Below are positions 34,547-43,325 of a DNA stretch of 64,000 nt, piece by piece. The notes below the pieces were generated by a model that saw only the letters and a list, made by a program, of their open reading frames with translations, did not search any database and was not told where the DNA came from. The stretch is from Streptomyces lushanensis (GTDB taxonomy: Bacteria > Actinomycetota > Actinomycetes > Streptomycetales > Streptomycetaceae): assembly GCF_001700515.1 (NCBI RefSeq), contig NZ_MAUD01000086.1:1-64000 (forward strand), given 5' to 3'. The translations under genes and the position numbers were made by a program. How positions within the stretch are numbered: the first letter of the stretch is position 1; each line of letters starts with the position of its first letter.

Positions 34547-34568
34547 CGGCACGGGAATTCCCCTGCCG
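34547..34568. promoter_or_regulatory. 22 bp palindrome with GGGAATTCCC core (copy 1)
   Basis: CGGCA, then CGGGAATTCCCC, then TGCCG: symmetric over 22 bp except for one base pair. A second copy begins 37 bp downstream. Looks like a dimeric repressor operator. Confidence 0.45.
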
Positions 34569-34583
34569 CCTCCCGCTGATCGG

Positions 34584-34616
34584 CGGCACGGGAATTCCCG
34601 CGGAACTCCCGTGCCG
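34584..34616. promoter_or_regulatory. palindrome copy 2 nested in a 10 bp stem
   Basis: CGGCACGGGA (34584-34593) and TCCCGTGCCG (34607-34616) form a perfect 10 bp inverted repeat. Inside, CGGGAATTCCCG at 34589-34600 is a perfect 12 bp palindrome. The left half equals copy 1. Confidence 0.45.
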
Positions 34617-35064
34617 TGGTCGGCGATCCCCGCACCGCCGACCAAGCGAGACTGCACCCGGCACGCAGAGACCGTCATCGTCCACCGGCCCATCAGGTGA
34701 GTGAAGATCAGTACGTGAACACGCCACCTCGATGCCTTATCGCGGCAGTGTGTGTTCCGCCGACGGGAAGCGCCGAAAGTGGTCTCGAGGCTAATGCGTT
34801 TCGAGGCAGCCGGGTAACTCGGGGCAGGGAACAATTGCTTTTTCGGCGACTGCTCCTAGTATTCTGATCTTGTGTAATGTGCGAGAGGGCGAGAAGAGCC
34901 GACAGACCATTGCTCCATCCACCGGCTCCTGAGATCTGAGATCCTCCCCAGTGGACAGAGTTCCCGGTATTGGAGGTCATGATTCATATCGCACTGGGAA
35001 GGCCATCACTCATTCAAGATCGCCAACCGCGTTCACTGTCATCCAGCCTTCATGGGTACAACAT

Positions 35065-35560
35065 CTAGCCGAACGCCCTGCGTAGGGCACACAGACGCTG
35101 GACAGACTGCTTCCGGCTCAGCGAGACCGCCCTGAGGCGGTCGAAGCCCTTGACTCGCCTGTCCACCTGCTCCTCTTCCTGCAGAATGAGGGAACCGTCG
35201 AACTGCTCGGTATAGACAATGCTGGGAAGCAGTCTGTCCTCGAAGTCGAAGATGGTGGTCGAACCCAGCATCACCGGCAGATTGGGTGTGTGTAGTTCTG
35301 CGATATGCATGACGTAGCGCGGGTCCTCCGTCGGCGCGATTAAGTGTTCGATTTGCTTCCGCATGATTCCGCTGCTGCCGAAAGGTCGGAGGAGTGTTAC
35401 TTCATCGATTACGCAGAACAGCTTCTTGGACGCCGATTCCTCGAACCGCTGATTGCGCTTCTGGCGTAGTTCTGCCAGTCGCTCGACCGCGCGAGGGGTG
35501 AATTCAGGGGAGAGGAGGTGTGGTGTGGGCTGAGTGCACTTTCCCAGTTGCGCTCGGCAC
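35065..35560 (-). pseudogene. truncated DUF5753 (Scr1-type antitoxin-like) XRE regulator
   Basis: The open frame reads through a DUF5753 C-terminal domain: FTPRAVERLAELRQKRNQRF, then KLFCVIDEVTLLRPFGSSG, MRKQIEHLI and a tail with SIVYTEQFDGSLIL and LSRKQSVQRL. The family normally starts with an XRE helix-turn-helix and is about 280 residues. Here the frame upstream of about 35,560 shows no HTH, and a stop at about 35,638 closes it with no usable start except an internal ATG at 35364. The DUF397 gene that usually follows is also absent. I read this as a decayed remnant. Confidence 0.7.
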
Positions 35561-35640
35561 GGTTTTTCTGATCTACGACCAGCTTCGGTCCGGCCGAGGC
35601 GATGAAGCTGCCCGATCGCTGACGGTTTTGCTACCCCTTA

Positions 35641-36979
35641 TGACAGATCTCCTGGCCACATAGCGGGATACTTCGGAGCGCCGCCCGTGATCTTTCTCGT
35701 CGATCGGCGAGATTCCCCTGACGACCTGGACGTCTTGCCGATCGACGCGTCGTCCCAGCGCGGGAGTTCCGGCGATGCCACAAGCAAGGTGAGGGGTTGG
35801 GGGCGGTGCGGGACGCCCCCGAGCGACCGCACTGTGCCGGTCGACGAGAGCGGCCGAAGTGGTCGCCGTAGCGGATGACTGGCGGCAGGTTCGTGACGAT
35901 ACGCGCGCTGCGAGGAGAGCACCGAGGCGTTGTGGAGACTGAGCCGGCGGTTTTGGTGTGCTACGGGCGAGCGCGGATTGGACCCGGGCCGGATCGGAGC
36001 AGCTGGCCTTCGGTGCGGACGCAGGTATGCCGTTGACGGTTTGTCAGTGTATGCGGACGTTGCCGAGCGAGCCAAGGGTATGGCGAGCGTGGCTGATGAG
36101 CTGTCCGGAGCCAGTGCTTCGTTCCTCGTCGGCATCCGAATCGCACAAGCGGAGGCGGTGGTGCGAATGAGGAGCGCATGATCCGCTCACCCGGCCACTC
36201 GGCACTCCGGCACCCACGCCGTCGCAGATTCCGGCGAGTTGGTCGACGGTGAGTGCGCGGAGTGTCGGTCTCTGATCGGCGAAGTGTGAGAGACCTGTGC
36301 GCGTTCCCTCTGACTCGTATGGATATCAGCCGACGGGTGAGTCTGTTGTGTCAATCGTGAGGCTTTGACTGCTGTGGCCTGTATTGGAACTCGGGCCGTT
36401 CTGACGGGGAGAGGGGTACGGGCGAGTCCCTTGCAAGCTCAACGGCAACGCCAGAGACGCGCGGAAGTACGCTGTCGACGGTGTTTTGGGACTACAGCAG
36501 TCCCTGCGCTGCGGGTTACGGCAGCAGGGTCAGAGCACGAAATAGGTCGGGAAGGCGGCCGAGCTGCGTTGTTCCACGGCCGTGACGAGACTTGAGTTCA
36601 GTCCCAGTATGTGGGATGCATCACGTTCTGCCCCTTCGCCGCTGCTTCGATCCACGCAATCGACGTCAACCCACCGGGACTCGGTGTTCGCTCAGAGGAC
36701 AGAGGTCTAGTCGCTCTGCTTGTTTCCCGTGGACGTTCTGCGTGAGGTAACGGAGTTCGACTTCTACCGCCGACTTCTACCGGCGAGTAGTGAGAGCCGG
36801 AAGGGTGTCGTCCGAATTCGGCGCTCCGTCAGGGGTGAGCGAAGCGTGCGAAGTTGACATGGCTCGCGCTCGCGCTGTCCCGGCAACCCGGTAGAGTCTG
36901 TCCATCGCCTTCCGGACCCGGCAACTTCGGTCGACTTTCTCGATCGGGGTCGACCGCCCCGGGGAGGGAGGTGATACCG
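35641..36979. other. 1.3 kb without a recognisable gene
   Basis: Lower-GC DNA with only short open frames (up to about 165 codons) on both strands, without ribosome binding sites or recognisable domains. Probably decayed accessory DNA. Its right end carries the promoter of the small peptide gene. Confidence 0.55.
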
Positions 36980-37108
36980 ATGGACGCCGAACCTACTCCG
37001 CCGAACAGCGGGGCGGGTCGGAAACGCAAGGTCGTGAAAAAGATTCTCGGCTGGCTGACCCTTCAAGCACTCGCTGAAGGGGTCCGCCGCTTAGCCGAAA
37101 ACCTCTGA
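36980..37108 (+). CDS. 42-residue cationic small protein
   Basis: Short protein starting MDAEPTPPNSGAGRKRKVVKK and ending in an amphipathic helix ILGWLTLQALAEGVRRLAENL. The start is unusually clear: GGAGGTGAT, the full complement of the 16S rRNA 3' end, stands 5 nt before the ATG at 36980. A hairpin terminator follows the stop. The Lys/Arg patch at 15-21 next to an amphipathic helix could bind membranes, nucleic acid or a partner protein. No family recognised. It lies 325 bp upstream of the XRE regulator on the same strand. Confidence 0.65.
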   Translation: MDAEPTPPNSGAGRKRKVVKKILGWLTLQALAEGVRRLAENL

Positions 37109-37114
37109 ACGGCA

Positions 37115-37142
37115 ACGGGCCCTCTGGTGACACAGAGAGCCC
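37115..37142 (+). terminator. hairpin after the small cationic protein gene
   Basis: CGGGCCCTCT and AGAGAGCCCG pair with one mismatch around an 8 nt loop, starting 7 bp after the stop. It gives the small gene its own transcript end. Confidence 0.6.
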
Positions 37143-37338
37143 GCTTGCGGAGCCGACGGCTCCTTCGCCGCCTCGTCCCCCAGTTGCTGGTCTCGCGAAC
37201 CAAGGGGGGCGGGGCACTTTTGCCTGGGCGAGCGTGTGTGGGACGTTGTACCCAGGTCGTGCGCTCAACGGGCCCTAACTTCGCCTATTTAGCGGCCTGC
37301 TCCAAGCTGTTGGGCCGACTAATGACACAGGCGACCAG

Positions 37339-37358
37339 GTCAGGTGCCCTGGTAACTC
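37339..37358. promoter_or_regulatory. inverted repeat before the XRE regulator
   Basis: ACCAGG and CCTGGT lie about 76-95 bp upstream of the regulator start, just ahead of a TAAAAT -10-like box (about 37,396-37,401). This is a possible self-regulation operator. Confidence 0.4.
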
Positions 37359-37433
37359 TCCGGAGTCACTGTCTGGCTCAATCAGAAACTACCCCTAAAA
37401 TGGTCCCTGACGCTAGTACAGGGAGGTGAGACG

Positions 37434-38774
37434 ATGGCGCGGGGTCTAGCTGACTTCGATCCTTCAGCTCTGTACAGGTTCCGCAGAGATCGAGTTGGCC
37501 GTGATGGATCACCTGCGCCCTTGACTGCGGAGGGGCTGGCCAAGCTCGCGGGAACCAGCAAAGCTCAGATCCTTGCTTACGAGAACGGGCACCGGACTCC
37601 TGACCCCGCGCGGATCCGGGAGCTTGCCAAGCACCTTGGTGTACGCCCGGTAGACCTGATGAACCGTGAGGGGCAGCGGCACTGGGATGTAGCGGCCATG
37701 CGCCGGGCGAGCGGGATGACAGCGAACGAACTGAGTGCAGAGCTGGTGATGTCCCCGAAGTCGTATCGCAGATTCGAGCAGCAGGGGATAGTGCCGGCCC
37801 GACGGCCGCGGTTCCTTGACGACATGGTTCATGCGCTGCTCATCTCTCACCGGATGCTCCATGCAGCGATCGACAACATCCCCGCCGTGGTCGAGCGCAG
37901 ATGGCAAACCGGAGCAATCATCACGATGCTTGCGAGCACGTACGTCCACAGGCCCGGGGCATGGAAGGGCCCAGACCTCGCAGATCCAGGCGTTGTGCAG
38001 TTGTCGACGATGTACGGACGCCCTGCTCAGCGCATACAGCGCATTCTCACGCGACTCCTCGGCGAACTTCGACAGATGTCCGTGAGGATGCAACGCGAGA
38101 AAATCATCGCTGACTTCGATCCCGAACCCGCGCACCAACAGCAGGCCAAGTCGGCCATAGAACGGTGGGAGGATGTCTATGAGTTGGAGATGTCCCGGAT
38201 TCCGGCACGGCTGGAGGGATTCCATCGCAGTGCTCAGCCGTCCGGCGCGTGGCAGGTCCTGGTGGATCTCAATGATGCGGAGACCCGCCCAGAGGGAGCC
38301 TGGGTCGTGGCTTCACTCCTGGGGCGCCTGGAGACCATGGAGCAACTGCCACCTTCCCTGGTGACGCAGACGGAGTTCGACGGGATTCCCGCTGCCCGGC
38401 TGACAACCGCGGGACACTCGCATGTCCGTAACTTCCAAGAGCTCTACATCGCCCTGTATCCAGGACTGCGCCGCCCTCGGCCCAAGACCAAGCTCGGCTC
38501 CTCTGGCAGCCGACCTCCGGTCAGCTTCACCCTGCCCGGCAACCAAGAACGCTTCGTGGTGCCCCCGAGCACCATCGAGCGATTGCTGCTCACGTCCAAG
38601 GGATCTGGTCCCTGGGATATGTGGATCTCTCCGAACGTCCGTCTAACCCTCAACACAGCTGGCGGGCGACCTGCGGCAGCCGCCCAGGAAGATGCCGCTC
38701 CAGGACGAACGTTGCTGTTCGATCCAGCCACCCAGGTGGCCAAGCGTCCAGATGAGACAACCTCAGAGGCGTAG
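37434..38774 (+). CDS. XRE-family regulator with two helix-turn-helix domains
   Basis: DNA-binding protein of 446 residues. The first HTH (about 25-75: LTAEGLAKLAGTSKAQILAY, then ENGHRTPDPARIRELAKHLG) is a normal Cro/C1 type. A second, weaker one follows at about 85-125 (AMRRASGMTANELSAELVMS, then PKSYRRFEQQG). The remaining 320 residues are mostly helical, then a C-terminal part with no known domain (SFTLPGNQERFVVPPSTIERLLL). No signal or membrane segment. ATG at 37434 with AGGGAGGTGA 5 nt upstream. Probably a regulator of the island, perhaps of the small peptide upstream or the kinase operon downstream. Confidence 0.82.
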   Translation: MARGLADFDPSALYRFRRDRVGRDGSPAPLTAEGLAKLAGTSKAQILAYENGHRTPDPARIRELAKHLGVRPVDLMNREGQRHWDVAAMRRASGMTANELSAELVMSPKSYRRFEQQGIVPARRPRFLDDMVHALLISHRMLHAAIDNIPAVVERRWQTGAIITMLASTYVHRPGAWKGPDLADPGVVQLSTMYGRPAQRIQRILTRLLGELRQMSVRMQREKIIADFDPEPAHQQQAKSAIERWEDVYELEMSRIPARLEGFHRSAQPSGAWQVLVDLNDAETRPEGAWVVASLLGRLETMEQLPPSLVTQTEFDGIPAARLTTAGHSHVRNFQELYIALYPGLRRPRPKTKLGSSGSRPPVSFTLPGNQERFVVPPSTIERLLLTSKGSGPWDMWISPNVRLTLNTAGGRPAAAAQEDAAPGRTLLFDPATQVAKRPDETTSEA

Positions 38775-39421
38775 ACGAGGCGCTGTTGGTGGACCATTCA
38801 TCCCCTGTGGTACTCGGTCGCACTGTCGGACAGGTCACGCTTGGCCTCGTGCCCCCAGGGATGGGTGTTGTGCCAGAGCTTCTTCACACGGGAACGTCCA
38901 TCGAGAGCAGTTGGGGCCAACGGTTGCGAGTGAACGCGACGCGCGGGTCCACCGGGCATATCACCACGGCAGTGCTGCCGGATGCGGGGAGCGCCGGCTT
39001 GGCACTCGCTCGTTGAGCTGCCGTCGTAGGCGCGGATGTCCGGGTGGGATCCTGCGGCGAGCGCTTGTCCCCTTTCGAGATCCGACTCATCCTGTTTTGC
39101 GCCTGTGTATGAGAATGTACGAGAGTGTGATGGCCGTATCGGCGAGGCGCTGGCCTGGATATGCGCTGCTGGAGCTGGGAGAGTTCCGGGCACGGGTCGA
39201 TGCCCAGTTCGGAAACGGCCTCCACGTGCTGGCCGACCTTCAGATCCAGATCGAGGCGGGTCTCGGTGAGCTGCAGACGCCACTCCTCAAGACGGCGTGC
39301 GCTGATTGTCGGCGTATGGGCCGGGCACGAGATGGGCCCCGTCTCGGCCTCTACAGCGAAGCCAAGGCCATCAGCTGCCCGTCGGTACTGATGCTGGGCC
39401 TCGCCCGAGGCAGGCGGTCGG
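38775..39421. other. 647 bp without a convincing gene, between XRE regulator and kinase operon
   Basis: Both strands have open frames, but none has a ribosome binding site or a known domain. The minus-strand frame at about 39,150-39,300 (EEWRLQLTETRLDLDLKVGQ) looks protein-like and could be a gene relic. Convergent transcription from both sides ends here. Confidence 0.5.
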
Positions 39422-41620
39422 TCAGCGGCCTGTCGCGACAAAGCCGAGGTAGCGGCGTAGACCGAACTCGCGGCGGTGCCCCGTGCGGGCTGTGGCGAGC
39501 TGGGTGACCAGCAGGTTGTGGGTGGTGCTCTGGTCGGCGAGTTGGGCCTGGCGCTGAAGCAGCACCGCGCGCTGATGCTGCGTAGCAGTCTGGTGCTGTT
39601 GCTTCTCCTTGTTGGCCTGCTGCTGGCGAGCGGTGCTGCGCTGCTGAAGCTGGTCGCGCTTGCGCCGCGCCGTGCCCTCGGCCTGCGTGATCTCAGCTTC
39701 GAGTTGCTTCTTCTGCTTGGCGAACTGCTGGCGGATCGTGGTCCGTTCCTGGGCGCTCAGGCTGGTCGGAGCTGACTTCCGGGCCTGTTGCTCCAGCGAG
39801 GTCCGCCAGCTTTCCAACGCAGCGGCCCGGACTTCGCCGACTCCCGGGATCTTGACCTGTTGGCCGTTGGATCGGATGAGGTACGCGTCCCGACTGCTGT
39901 ACCGGCCGCTCTGAACGTACCGGACCCCGGTGAAGTCGGCGGCTGTATGGATACCGGCGGCAGTCAGGGCCGTGACGGTTCCATCACCCATGTTGGACAG
40001 CTTCTTGACGCCCTGGATGGGGTGCCGGCGGAGCCGGTTCTGGACATGAGCCCTGAGAACCGTCACCAACATCGCATCCAGTTGCTTCTGCTCTCTGGCC
40101 GCCAGTTTGCTCAGCTTCGTTTTGAGACCGTTGGTTTCCTTGTTGAGCGCTTGGGCGATCCGTGCCTGCTCGTCGCGTAGTTCGCTCTGGATGCTCTTGA
40201 TCTGCCGGTTGATCTGTGCGTCCCGGCTCGCTCCGGTCAGCGTCAGACTCTCGATCTCCTGGCGGACCTTCTGCGCTGCCACCGCAGGGTCCTCCAACGT
40301 TGCCACCTGCTGTCGAAGCGCCCGCAACCGGGCCTTCGAGGCCTTGGCCTCTGGGCGGGAGCGCCGGGTTACGTGGAGGGTGCCACCGGATACGAGCAGA
40401 GCTCCGAGCTGGGCGACGGCCATATACCCGTTGGGCAGCACGCCGATGGCGGTCAGCGCGGCCGGTGCAGCGGATCCCGTCAGGGCAAAGACACCGGAGA
40501 GGACATCCGCAGTGCGTCGGCGCGCAAAGCCGGTACCGGTGGGCGCTCCTGCGCCCGTGCTGCTTCCCACAGAGGTGTTCTGCGGCGGCGGAATGTGCCC
40601 TGCCAGCCAGGCGGGGGTTCCATTTGCCGGGGCCGAGGCAGGGACCGGACGCTGGGTCGGGATCGGGGTCGGGATCGCCCCCCGCGTGGACAGCGCGGGC
40701 ACTGTGTGGGCGGCGTCGGCGAGCAGCCCGTGTGTCTGCGCTGCCAGCGACCGAAGGGACGCATCGGAATGGGTCAGTAGCAGGCTCCAGGACAGCGAGG
40801 ACTTCGGTTCCTTGAAGTCGTCCTCCTTCAGAATCAGGAACTCCCCCTGATCGTCGTGCAACTGGTCCCAGATGCTGGGATCAGTGGCGATCGCGACGAG
40901 GCTGAGGTAAATGATCCAGGACGAAAAGCGGTCCATCGTGGGGCCGAAGTCCGAGCTCACGCGATGCGGGGACTGATAGTTGCGATGGCCGTTCTCCGTG
41001 GCCCCCTGCCCTTTGAGCTCGGGCACGTACATCCCGTCGTAGTCGACGAGGCGGAGCGTGCCGTCGGCCGCGACCAGAAGATTGCCGTGCTGGAGGTCGC
41101 CGTGGGCGATCCCGAGCTTCTCCAGATCGGCCGCCAGCGCAGCGAACCGCTCGGCCACGCCGAGGACGGCCACGGAGTCCCGGATGTTCCGGTCGATCCA
41201 TGTGATCAGGTTGGTGGCCTCCACCCAGGCCATCTTGAGAGCCGGGTACCACTGACCGGCGACGAGGACGCCCCGCGGCAGATACTCGATCCCGACCGGC
41301 CACGGCTGGGTCAGCTTGGCGGGCTTGAGGACGGCAAGCTGCTTGTTGATGGCCTTGTAGCGGGCCTCCAGGGTGTTGCTGTCGCGGGTGAAGCACTTCA
41401 GTGCGTACCGCTGTCCGCCCGGTGCGGTGATGGAGAAGACGCTTGCGAAGTTCCCGGAAATCGCCTTCGGCCCGAGCACAGGACTTTGCTGGACGGTCCC
41501 GTGCTTGAGGTCAGGGTCCTCGAAACACAACGTGGGATTCTGCAGGGCTTCCACGTAGTTCGCGCCGGTCGGGAACTTGCGCCTGGAGACAGGTCCACCG
41601 GCATGGGAGACCGCCATCAC
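39422..41620 (-). CDS. membrane-anchored Ser/Thr kinase with coiled coil and HhH domain (YegI/TerY-P type)
   Basis: Protein of 732 residues. The N-terminal eukaryotic-like kinase (about 45-300) has glycine loop SGNFASVF (55-62), Lys 75 in YALKCF, catalytic loop HGDLQHGN (173-180, in place of HRDLKxxN) and metal-binding VDYDG (192-196, for DFG). A Pro/Ala linker, one or two membrane helices (about 371-412), a long Gln/Lys/Arg-rich coiled coil (about 424-530 and 610-700) and a helix-hairpin-helix region (about 541-605; GDGTVTALTAAGIHTAADF and IPGVGEVRAAALESW) follow. Start overlaps the phosphatase stop by 4 bp. This layout matches E. coli YegI and the kinase of TerY-P triads; the target is unknown. 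Confidence 0.88.
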   Translation of the reverse strand: MMAVSHAGGPVSRRKFPTGANYVEALQNPTLCFEDPDLKHGTVQQSPVLGPKAISGNFASVFSITAPGGQRYALKCFTRDSNTLEARYKAINKQLAVLKPAKLTQPWPVGIEYLPRGVLVAGQWYPALKMAWVEATNLITWIDRNIRDSVAVLGVAERFAALAADLEKLGIAHGDLQHGNLLVAADGTLRLVDYDGMYVPELKGQGATENGHRNYQSPHRVSSDFGPTMDRFSSWIIYLSLVAIATDPSIWDQLHDDQGEFLILKEDDFKEPKSSLSWSLLLTHSDASLRSLAAQTHGLLADAAHTVPALSTRGAIPTPIPTQRPVPASAPANGTPAWLAGHIPPPQNTSVGSSTGAGAPTGTGFARRRTADVLSGVFALTGSAAPAALTAIGVLPNGYMAVAQLGALLVSGGTLHVTRRSRPEAKASKARLRALRQQVATLEDPAVAAQKVRQEIESLTLTGASRDAQINRQIKSIQSELRDEQARIAQALNKETNGLKTKLSKLAAREQKQLDAMLVTVLRAHVQNRLRRHPIQGVKKLSNMGDGTVTALTAAGIHTAADFTGVRYVQSGRYSSRDAYLIRSNGQQVKIPGVGEVRAAALESWRTSLEQQARKSAPTSLSAQERTTIRQQFAKQKKQLEAEITQAEGTARRKRDQLQQRSTARQQQANKEKQQHQTATQHQRAVLLQRQAQLADQSTTHNLLVTQLATARTGHRREFGLRRYLGFVATGR

Positions 41621-42477
41621 CCCTCCGTCTTCACCCGCATACGAACGAGGGCTACGTCATCGTTGCGCATCCGGGATTTGTCGCGCTCGTTCTGGACCCA
41701 CTCGGCAAAGAGTTCCTGGTCCAGGTCGGCAAGCCTTCCGAGCTGTCTTCCGGCTCCGCCGGAATCGACTTCAGGGTGTGACAACAGCCACGCGGCCAGC
41801 GCATCGGTTGCCAGCAGCAGCTCGTCCTCCGTGCGCAGCTCACCGGTTGCGGTCGACACCCGGTCGGCTATCAGTGAGGCGTTCCGGTTACGGCTGCCGA
41901 GGAGCTGCGGGGTGATGCCGAAGCCGTGGCCGTCCGTGATGGGGAACGAGGTGAGCAGCCGGCCGTCGCGGAGATGGAAGAGGCAACTGTCACCGAGAGC
42001 GAAGGCACGCCAGATCCAGCGCCGTACAGCCTTGGGGTTTTCCGGATCGGCCGGTGCCTCCCGCATGTGGACGGCCATCAACGTGGCGAAGGCCCCTTTG
42101 TCCAGGCCCGGCTGTTCATACCAGGTGATTGGCCGACCGCGAGCGATTCGCTCAGCCTCGTACTTCGCGAGGTAGCCGTCCCACTGGTCGACTGTGCGGG
42201 CCAGGAGGTCCTCGACGACGAACCTGGACAGACCGTCCTGCCCCACCACACTCTCTTCGTCGGCAGCCGACATCAATGCGACGGCGCCGTGTACCAGTTG
42301 CCTGGCCCATGCCCCGGCGAGCAGGCTCTCGGAAGCTCCGTCGGACACTGCGGCGAAGAGCGAACTTGTCTCGGGGGACAGTAAGACGTCAATGGCGTCT
42401 TCACACTCCTCCGACGAACTGCCCGTCTTGGGCACGAGGAACCACTGGACATCGAGGTGCGTTGAATGTGCGCCCAC
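41617..42477 (-). CDS. PP2C-family protein phosphatase (YegK/PphC type)
   Basis: Metal-dependent Ser/Thr phosphatase of 286 residues, single domain. Metal-binding motifs: ECEDA near residue 24-28, VSDGAS near 44-49, ALGDSCLF in the middle and RNDDVALVRM at the end. All the aspartates expected for the two-metal centre are visible. It is the middle gene of the VWA-PP2C-kinase operon: 5 bp after the VWA gene and overlapping the kinase start by 4 bp. It most likely reverses the phosphorylation made by the kinase, possibly on the VWA protein. Confidence 0.9.
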   Translation of the reverse strand: MGAHSTHLDVQWFLVPKTGSSSEECEDAIDVLLSPETSSLFAAVSDGASESLLAGAWARQLVHGAVALMSAADEESVVGQDGLSRFVVEDLLARTVDQWDGYLAKYEAERIARGRPITWYEQPGLDKGAFATLMAVHMREAPADPENPKAVRRWIWRAFALGDSCLFHLRDGRLLTSFPITDGHGFGITPQLLGSRNRNASLIADRVSTATGELRTEDELLLATDALAAWLLSHPEVDSGGAGRQLGRLADLDQELFAEWVQNERDKSRMRNDDVALVRMRVKTEG

Positions 42478-42482
42478 GCTGC

Positions 42483-43325
42483 TCAGCGCAGTTCCGTGGC
42501 GCGCGTACCGATGTCGAGGAACTCGATGATTGAGGTGATGTCGGCGTTGTAGACGAAACCGCGGGTGGCGTCGCTGACACGGTGGCCCTGCGAAGCGGCG
42601 TAGGAACGCATGTGACTGGGCAGCACGCTCGACATGTGGAAGAGCAACCGAGAGTATGTGTCGGGGAGGTCGCCCTCGCCGTCGGGGAACGTGACGGGAG
42701 TGCCGCTCGCTCCGGACACATGCAGGTTGAAGAGCAGCACCGCCCCGTCGGCAGTTGCGTGCGAGGCGAGCCCGATGGCCGCGCTCGTGGGATCACCGTC
42801 GGTGGACTCTCCGTCGGTCAGGTTGAGGACGATGGGCGGGAATCCGCCCGGGTGCTCGTCAACCCAGCGGGCGACCAGGGAGTCGGCGTAGCCGAGGGCC
42901 CGAGTCATCGGGGTGCCGCCGTTGGTGACCGGGTCCATCCAGACGGGGAACTGCACGGTCGTCTCGACGAGGCCGCCGGCGCCGTCCGGCACCTTCTTCG
43001 TACGGCTCTCCAGACGAGCGGGGTTGTTCGCGATCTCGCTCAGCGGTACGAGGTCACGCCCGGCGAGCCCGCCCGTGAAGGCCGAGCCGACCTGGGTGTG
43101 GCCGTAGCCGATCACCGCAACATGGAAGTAGTCGCGGACGCCCTCTTCCTTTGCGCACTTGACCGACAACTCCGTGAGCAGCCGGTTGATAGCATCTGAC
43201 ACGACCTGGGCACGCTGCTGCACCATCTCGCCGCTGCCGATGGGGTCGCTCATCGAGGCTGACTGGTCCACGAGGAAGATGAAGCAGCCGGGGTTGGTGC
43301 GGCTGATCTCGGCGGTGTACGGCAT
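42483..43325 (-). CDS. VWA-domain protein (TerY/YegL type)
   Basis: Cytoplasmic protein of 280 residues that is essentially one von Willebrand A domain. MIDAS motif DQSASMS sits at about 20-26, the Thr/Gly position in TNGGTPMTRAL and the Asp in NLTDGESTDGD, so the metal site is complete. This length and pattern fit TerY/YegL, the first member of the triad with PP2C and kinase. ATG at 43325 with AAGGAG about 12 nt upstream; a longer open frame to 43490 lacks a binding site. First gene of the operon. Confidence 0.9.
   Translation of the reverse strand: MPYTAEISRTNPGCFIFLVDQSASMSDPIGSGEMVQQRAQVVSDAINRLLTELSVKCAKEEGVRDYFHVAVIGYGHTQVGSAFTGGLAGRDLVPLSEIANNPARLESRTKKVPDGAGGLVETTVQFPVWMDPVTNGGTPMTRALGYADSLVARWVDEHPGGFPPIVLNLTDGESTDGDPTSAAIGLASHATADGAVLLFNLHVSGASGTPVTFPDGEGDLPDTYSRLLFHMSSVLPSHMRSYAASQGHRVSDATRGFVYNADITSIIEFLDIGTRATELR

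Larger units (their letters stand above)
34020..35064. other. gene-less region with operator-like palindromes
   Basis: About 1 kb without a convincing gene. GC drops clearly from about 34,700 on. It holds the oxidase promoter region, two near-identical palindromes (34547-34568 and 34584-34616) and an AT-rich promoter-like patch around 34,840-34,880. Several short open frames lack ribosome binding sites and normal codon use. Confidence 0.6.

Noticed and set aside
35638..36135. 165-codon minus-strand frame in the gene-poor stretch
   Set aside because: Ser/Arg/Pro-rich, no ribosome binding site, no recognisable domain.
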